DNA of 38,347 nt from Solirubrobacterales bacterium (GTDB lineage Bacteria; Actinomycetota; Thermoleophilia; Solirubrobacterales; Solirubrobacteraceae): NCBI GenBank assembly GCA_003151895.1, contig PLYX01000084.1, positions 1-38,347 on the forward strand, given 5' to 3'. Positions within the stretch are counted from its first letter, which is position 1. Every line of letters starts with the position of its first letter. Under the pieces are notes generated by a model, which was given only the letters and a program-made list of their open reading frames with translations, made no database searches and was not told the DNA's origin. Shown here piece after piece: positions 34,032 through 38,347 of this stretch. Position numbers and translations under genes: made by a program.

Positions 34032-35654
34032 TCACCGCTCCCAGGCGGGACAGGCGATCCGGAAGTCGCACAGCCCGCAGGCCGCCGGCGAGGGGGTCGG
34101 CTCGAAGCGCTGCGCGAGGATCGCCTCGCCGACCTCGGCAACGACCGTGGCGATCCAGTCGGGGTCCATCTCGGCGGATGGGACCGGCACCTTCAGGTTG
34201 TCGAGCACGTAGTAGTAGGAGAGGCGCTCCGCCTGCACCTCCCACGACTCGCGCGCCCCAACCGCGTAGAGCGAGAGCTGCACGTCGTCCTTCAGCTGCT
34301 CGGCGGTCTTCGGGCGCGAGGTCTTGTAGTCGATCAGCTCGTACTGACCGTCGGGAAGCTTGTCGACGCGGTCGACGCGGCCGCGCAGATGGTGCGGCCC
34401 GAGCTTGAACGAGAACGAGCGCTCGAACCAGACCGGCTCGGCCTCGTGCGCCTCCAGCCGCTGGTGGTAGAGCACGAGCGCGGCGCGGGCCTTGGTGTGC
34501 AGTTCGCGCTCCTTGTCGCTGTCGCCGAAGCCGCCGCGCCGCCAGCACGCCTCGAACAGCTCCATCATCTGCTGCACCGTGGTGTGCTGGCCGATCGGCG
34601 ATCCCATCGATCGCCGATCGGTGGCGTGATAGCGCTCGAGCACCTGGTGCACGGCGATCCCGAAGCGCTGGTGCAGCGTCTGCTCGGAGGGGATCTTCAG
34701 GACACGCCCGAACTTGTAGCGCAGCGGACAGCTCCTGTACGTGTCGATGTCCGATGCCGACAGCACGAGACCGTCGCCGCGCCGCGGCAGGAAGGCCTGC
34801 AGCGAGGGTTCCTCGCGCCGCGCGAATGCGCTCTGCACGGACGTTGCCACGGCCGGCCGAGCGGTGTCGCCGCCGCCCTCGGGCTCGCCCCGCTCGGCCG
34901 GGGCACCGCCGCGGAACGCGGTGGTCAGCGTGTCGTCGAGCGTGGAGGTCTGAAAGATCTCGCGCTGCAGCGGCGTGCAGGCGGCGAGCAGGCGCTGGTT
35001 GATGTCCGCCAGCGCCTCGGCCACGCTCTGACCGGGCGGGCGCTCCTTCAGCGCGGCGAGCTTCACGAGCTCCAGATAGCGCACCACGCCGTGGGAGATG
35101 TCGAGGTCGGTGTCGAGTCGCAGCTCTCCGAGGCGACCCGCGATCCGCGTGGCCCCCCCGAGCACCTCCTCGCGCATCAACTCGACCGTCGCCTCCAGCG
35201 TCTGCGCTCGTGCCTCGGAGATCGTCTCGCCTCCGAGCAGCCTCGCCTCCGAGGCGGCGGTCAGCTCGGATGTCAACTCCTGCGGACTGCACCCCAGGCG
35301 CGGGCGCAGCGCCTCGAACGCGCTCGCCGCTTCACGGTGCAACGCCTGGAAGCGCGCGATCCGCTCGCGCGCCTCGGGCGGCATCTGCGGCGACTCGACG
35401 GCCGGCCCGAGCGCGGCAACCATGTCGAGCTTCGCCTTGCGCGCAACCTGCACCACCCGCGCGATGTCCAGGAGACGCAACTCGACCGGGGGGCGCCCCA
35501 GCGCGCGCACGACCGCCGCCGAGTCGCGTGGATCGCTCAGCAGGCGCACCCACGCGAGCACGTCGCGCGCGGCCGCGCGCTCGAAGAACTCGATCCCAGA
35601 GGCGGCCACAGTCCAAGCATACGAGCGGACCAGCCCCCAGGTAGTCCATATCAC
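34032..35654 (-). pseudogene. UvrD/AddA-like helicase-nuclease, 5'-truncated, nuclease half intact
   Basis: 540 residues. It begins inside the C-terminal helicase region of a UvrD/PcrA-type enzyme (GIEFFERAAARDVLAWVRLL, then RALGRPPVEL), so Walker A and B and the N-terminal ~600 residues are absent. The rest is complete: a PD-(D/E)xK nuclease domain with HQVLERYHAT, RGRVDRVDKL and ELIDYKTSRPKT, the QLSLYA motif, and the four Cys of an Fe-S cluster (CPLRYKF and CGLCDFRIAC). It may be a dead fragment of a recombination or repair enzyme, or a stand-alone RecB-like nuclease if translated from ATG 35654. It ends 147 nt upstream of the secreted operon's promoter. Confidence 0.65.
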
Positions 35655-35655
35655 C

Positions 35656-35686
35656 GGTATCGCCGCCCGTCAGGGCGGCCGATACC
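35656..35686. repeat. Long imperfect hairpin between divergent genes
   Basis: Arm GGTATCGCCGCCC (35656-35668) pairs with its near-complement at 35673-35686 (one bulged C), with a GTCA loop. It resembles the compact hairpin at 16364-16380 in its GCCGCCC core. It lies at the 5' end of the truncated helicase and may mark the deletion joint; a role is unproven. Confidence 0.55.
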
Positions 35687-35719
35687 TGGACACCTTATAT
35701 ATGTGCGTACGCTCTGAGT

Positions 35720-36808
35720 ATGGACGGCATCGACTGGAACGTGGCTCAGAAGGTTGGCGAGATGCTCGCCGGCGGCAGTCCGTACCTCGGCTCGGACGCC
35801 GGCGGCGTGCAGCCGCTCGCCGAGCAGTTCGCCGCCCGCGTGAGCGCCTACACCGGATTGACGCTCCCCGAGAGCTTGCCGCCGATCGAGCTCGTGGACC
35901 GTCCGGCCTGGATTGAAGCCAACATCGCGACGATGCGCCCGCTGCTCGAGCCGCTCAGCGAGCGCCTCGGCCGCGGCTCGGGCCCGCTCGCGCCGGCGAT
36001 GCGCTCGATCACGCAACTGCTGCTCGGCGCCCAGATGGGCGCGGTCACGGGGATGCTCTCCCAGCGCGTGCTCGGCCAGTACGACATCGCTCTGCTCGAC
36101 CCGGCTCGGCCTCCACGCCTACTGCTGCTCGCGCCGAACATCGCGCAGGCCGCGCGCAATCTCTCACTCGACCGCGAGGAGTTCACCGCGTGGGTGGCGA
36201 TCCACGAGGTCACGCACGCCGTCCAGTTCGGCGGAGCGCCGTGGCTGCGCGGGCACCTCGCCGGGCTGTTGCGCGAGTTGATCGACGGCATGCAGGTGAG
36301 CGTCGGGCTCCCCCATTCGGGGACCCCCCATGGCGGGGGGCAGGCAGGCGGCCGCGCGCTGCGGATCCCCGACGCGTCCGACCTGCGCACGCTCGCGCAG
36401 CGCCTGCGCGGCGGCGAGCTGCTGCGCCTCGGACTCGGCGAGGACCGCTGGGCGCTGGTGGAGCGCATGCAGGCCACGATGTCGTTGATCGAGGGTCACG
36501 CCGAGCACGTGATGGACGCCGTCGGCGCCGAGGAGCTGCCCACGCTCGAGCGCATGCGCTCCGCGATGAACCGCCGGCGGCGCGATCGCGGCTGGCCGTG
36601 GCGGATCCTCGAGCGGCTGCTCGGCCTGGAGATGAAGATGCGCCAGTACGAGATCGGACGCAGCTTCTGCGACGAGGTCGTCGCGCAGGCAGGGCGGCAG
36701 GCCCTCACCGTGGCGTGGAGCTCGGCGGAGATGCTGCCGAGCACGAGCGAGCTGGAGCACCCAGAGCTGTGGCTCGCACGAACACATGTTCCATCTGTCA
36801 CAAGCTAG
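35720..36808 (+). CDS. Zinc-dependent metalloprotease-like protein (zincin, F420-associated DUF2342 type)
   Basis: 362 residues. The HEVTH motif at residues 162-166 (HExxH) and EGHAEH near 258-263 give the zinc-site pattern of the actinobacterial 'coenzyme F420 biosynthesis-associated' zincin family, whose role in proteolysis or cofactor metabolism is not known. Other family text: LAPNIAQAARNLSLDREEFT, LLGAQMGAVTGMLSQRVLGQ, LIDGMQVSVGL. Proteins of the family are often near proteasome or F420 genes. TACGCT at 35708-35713 lies 6 nt before the ATG and there is no ribosome-binding site, so the mRNA may be leaderless. Codons near 36311-36340 (PHSGTPHGGGQAG) form two GC-rich palindromes inside the gene. 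Confidence 0.85.
   Translation: MDGIDWNVAQKVGEMLAGGSPYLGSDAGGVQPLAEQFAARVSAYTGLTLPESLPPIELVDRPAWIEANIATMRPLLEPLSERLGRGSGPLAPAMRSITQLLLGAQMGAVTGMLSQRVLGQYDIALLDPARPPRLLLLAPNIAQAARNLSLDREEFTAWVAIHEVTHAVQFGGAPWLRGHLAGLLRELIDGMQVSVGLPHSGTPHGGGQAGGRALRIPDASDLRTLAQRLRGGELLRLGLGEDRWALVERMQATMSLIEGHAEHVMDAVGAEELPTLERMRSAMNRRRRDRGWPWRILERLLGLEMKMRQYEIGRSFCDEVVAQAGRQALTVAWSSAEMLPSTSELEHPELWLARTHVPSVTS
36779..36792. promoter_or_regulatory. LexA-box-like palindrome (SOS box) inside the end of the metalloprotease gene
   Basis: CGAACACATGTTCC fits the actinobacterial SOS box pattern GAACN4GTTC with a CG start. It lies within the last codons of the upstream gene, 184 nt before the next start codon. Confidence 0.5.
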
Positions 36809-36887
36809 TACAGATTCATAGCCATTCTTTACAGGGTCTTCACCCGCGCTTGAGATCCGCGTGTAACGATCTCTTCGAGACGGGTTA

Positions 36888-36901
36888 GGAACATGTGTTC
36901 G
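36888..36901. promoter_or_regulatory. LexA-box-like palindrome (SOS box) before the basic coiled-coil gene
   Basis: GGAACATGTGTTCG fits GAACN4GTTC and is the exact reverse complement of the site at 36779-36792. A -10-like TAGAGT is at 36906-36911, so the box would cover the spacer or -35 region, where a repressor would block transcription of the gene at 36963. Confidence 0.6.
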
Positions 36902-36962
36902 GTGCTAGAGTCGGCATCGACCAGAACAAATGTGCCCCCAGCAAACAGGAGCCCCCCTCCAG

Positions 36963-37346
36963 ATGCCAACAGCGAAGACAACTTCCCCCAAGCCCCGCGC
37001 GACCGCCGCCCCCAAGCGCTCCACGACCGCTCCAAAGCGCGCCGCGGCCGCCTCCAAGCCGTCGAGCACGGCCGAGCGCGCCGTCCTGATCCCCGTCGGC
37101 GCGGCCCTGATCGCCCGTGAGCGGGTGCTCGCAGGCGTGAACGACACGATCGCCAACTACAACAGCACCTCCAAAGCCTCCGCCCAGCTGCGCAAGTTCG
37201 AGCGGCGCGGCAACACCGCTCGCAACCGACTCGAGCGCGAGGTCCGCAAGACGCGCGTCCGCGTCGAGCGTGAGCTGCGCCAGCGCCGGCGCGACGGCGA
37301 AGAGCTCGCGGAGCGTGTCCAGGAGCGCATCCTGAACCTCGTCTAG
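36963..37346 (+). CDS. Basic coiled-coil protein (HbhA / histone-like tail)
   Basis: 127 residues. The first ~38 are a Lys/Ala/Thr/Pro-rich basic segment (KTTSPKPRATAAPKR, STTAPKRAAAASKPSS) like a histone-type or HbhA-like DNA-binding tail. The remainder is a charged helix, with AERAVLIPVGAALIARERVL, then LRKFERRGNTARNRLERE, RKTRVRVERELRQRRRDG and EELAERVQERI; it would form a coiled coil. It resembles small nucleoid- or membrane-associated proteins of actinobacteria, but no family name is certain. AGGAG lies 11 nt upstream of the ATG, a long but workable spacing. A LexA-box-like site lies upstream and a strong terminator follows. Confidence 0.6.
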   Translation: MPTAKTTSPKPRATAAPKRSTTAPKRAAAASKPSSTAERAVLIPVGAALIARERVLAGVNDTIANYNSTSKASAQLRKFERRGNTARNRLEREVRKTRVRVERELRQRRRDGEELAERVQERILNLV

Positions 37347-37390
37347 CAACTTCCCCCGTCCCGAGCAGGAGAGATCGGGAACGGGAAGGT

Positions 37391-37418
37391 CTGCCGGCCT
37401 CATATATCCCGCCGGCAG
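37391..37418 (+). repeat. Inverted repeat in the spacer after the coiled-coil gene
   Basis: CTGCCGGC (37391-37398) with its exact reverse complement at 37411-37418, 12-nt loop. It may assist the stronger terminator that follows. Confidence 0.6.
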
Positions 37419-37440
37419 TAGAAGCACCCTCTCCTCCCTC

Positions 37441-37478
37441 GCCGGCGGGGCGATCCCCATCGCCCCGCCGGCACTTTC
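37441..37478 (+). terminator. Rho-independent terminator after the coiled-coil gene
   Basis: A 14-bp perfect stem, arm GCCGGCGGGGCGAT at 37441-37454, its reverse complement at 37459-37472, CCCC loop, followed by a T-rich ACTTTCTTCTCT stretch. The strongest terminator in the window. Confidence 0.85.
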
Positions 37479-37502
37479 TTCTCTGCGACAATGCGAGCAG
37501 AC

Positions 37503-38347
37503 ATGAACGCAGACGAAGTCCTCAAGGCTCTGGAGGTCGTGATCGACCCGGAGCTGCGCCGCTCGATCGTCGAGCTCGAGATGGTGCGCTCGATCGACAT
37601 CTCCGAGAACGGGGTGGTCGACGTGACCGTGTCGCTCACGACGGCCGGTTGCCCGATCAAGGGCCACTTCCAGACGTCTGTCGCCGAAGCCGTGGCGGTG
37701 CTCGACGGCGTCACGCACGTGAACGTCTACTTCGACGTGCTGAGCGACAGCGAGAAGGGCGCCCTGCAGCAGAAGCTCGGGCGCGCCAGCCTGCCCGACG
37801 GGGCGCTCGCGGAGGTGTCGAACGTGCTCTGCATCGGCTCGGGCAAGGGCGGCGTGGGCAAGTCCACGCTGACCGCCAACCTGGCGGCCGCGCTCACCGC
37901 CGACGGCAAGCGCGTCGGCATCCTTGACGCCGACGTGTGGGGGTATTCGATCCCGCGCATGTATGGCCTCGGCGCTACGCGCCCACCGGTCTCCGAGCAG
38001 CGCAAGATCGTGCCCCTGGAGTCGCACGGCGTGAAGGTCATGTCGATCGGCTTCTTCGTCGAGGAGGACGCCGCCGTGGTGTGGCGCGGGCCGATGCTCC
38101 ACAAGGCGCTCAACCAGTTCCTGCAGGACGTCGAATGGGGTGCGCTCGACTACCTCTTGATCGACCTGCCACCCGGCACCGGCGACGTGTCGATGACGCT
38201 CGCACAGCTGCTCCCTCAGGCGCAGTTCGTGATCGTCACGACCCCGCAGCCCACCGCCCAGAAGGTGGCGCGGCGCTCGGCTGAGATGGCCAACAAGGTG
38301 TCGCTTGAGATCTGCGGCGTGATCGAGAACATGTCCGGCTTCACGAC
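37503..38347 (+). CDS. mrp: Mrp/NBP35-family iron-sulfur carrier ATPase, 5' part
   Basis: 281 complete codons; it runs off the window. An N-terminal MIP18/FeS-assembly (DUF59) domain (residues ~1-90: VVIDPELRRSIVELEMVRSI, LTTAGCPIKGHFQTSVAEAV) is joined to a P-loop ATPase with the deviant Walker A GSGKGGVGKST at residues ~113-123, DADVWGYSIPRMYG, VVWRGPMLHKALNQFL, LIDLPPGTGDVSMT and VTTPQPTAQKVARRSAEMA. Mrp proteins bind and transfer Fe-S clusters in the cytoplasm. The C-terminal CxxC motif that binds the cluster would lie beyond the window. ATG 37503 was preferred over 37491 because it starts the family; both are in frame. The strong terminator at 37441-37478 separates it from the upstream gene. 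Confidence 0.92.
   Translation, partial: MNADEVLKALEVVIDPELRRSIVELEMVRSIDISENGVVDVTVSLTTAGCPIKGHFQTSVAEAVAVLDGVTHVNVYFDVLSDSEKGALQQKLGRASLPDGALAEVSNVLCIGSGKGGVGKSTLTANLAAALTADGKRVGILDADVWGYSIPRMYGLGATRPPVSEQRKIVPLESHGVKVMSIGFFVEEDAAVVWRGPMLHKALNQFLQDVEWGALDYLLIDLPPGTGDVSMTLAQLLPQAQFVIVTTPQPTAQKVARRSAEMANKVSLEICGVIENMSGFT

Noticed and set aside
36779..36901. Invertible promoter segment between the two 14-nt inverted repeats
   Set aside because: Each repeat is an SOS-type palindrome, which explains the inverted pair, and no invertase gene is nearby. It would need read evidence for inversion.

Overview
The window is high-GC DNA with actinobacterial signals, most like the Solirubrobacterales (class Thermoleophilia). 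The signs are large secreted proteins with Fn3-like 'TTYYYRV' repeats and Lys-rich tails, an HExxH metalloprotease of the F420-associated type, a PAC2 protein, an MshEN-type pilus ATPase, and several genes whose -10 box lies only 6-13 nt before the start codon (likely leaderless mRNAs). This placement rests on protein character alone; no rRNA or complete tRNA is present.

Layout. 1-4.6 kb: end of an acyl-CoA (methylmalonyl-CoA type) mutase large subunit, a secreted arylsulfotransferase-like protein, then an alkB-rubredoxin pair on the minus strand with a broken TetR regulator beside it. 4.7-5.8 kb: a two-domain winged-helix regulator. 5.8-9.1 kb: a decayed mobile island with a serine-recombinase remnant, an AbiEi/AbiEii toxin-antitoxin pair, a PIN-domain remnant, an excisionase-like HTH gene and a tRNA 3'-end-like sequence. 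9.1-20.2 kb: housekeeping and catabolic genes (MDR oxidoreductase, acyl-CoA dehydrogenase, aquaporin, VOC dioxygenase-like protein, VbhA-like orphan antitoxin, methyltransferase plus duplicated-domain lipoprotein, GspE/PilB ATPase, YhaM-like HD nuclease, PAC2). 20.2-21.5 kb: a SurA-PEBP fusion lipoprotein. 21.5-25.7 kb: two AAA_14/DUF4143-type ATPases, each preceded by its own direct-repeat array, plus a TetR regulator with a winged-helix tail and a partial copy of that tail. 25.7-33.4 kb: a tightly coupled three-gene operon of large secreted proteins. 33.4-33.9 kb: a strong minus-strand promoter followed by a roughly 470-nt hairpin-rich leader whose last stem covers the Shine-Dalgarno sequence. 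34.0-35.7 kb: the C-terminal half of a UvrD/AddA-like helicase-nuclease. 35.7-38.3 kb: the metalloprotease, two LexA-box-like sites, a basic coiled-coil protein, and the start of an Mrp-type Fe-S carrier ATPase.

Functional threads. AlkB with rubredoxin, acyl-CoA dehydrogenase and the mutase fit growth on alkanes and fatty acids, including odd-chain products. The most unusual items are the structured leader of the secretome operon, the two repeat-controlled DUF4143 ATPases, the SOS-box-like sites before a small basic protein, and the truncated helicase that keeps an apparently intact nuclease domain. All family assignments were made by eye without database searches.
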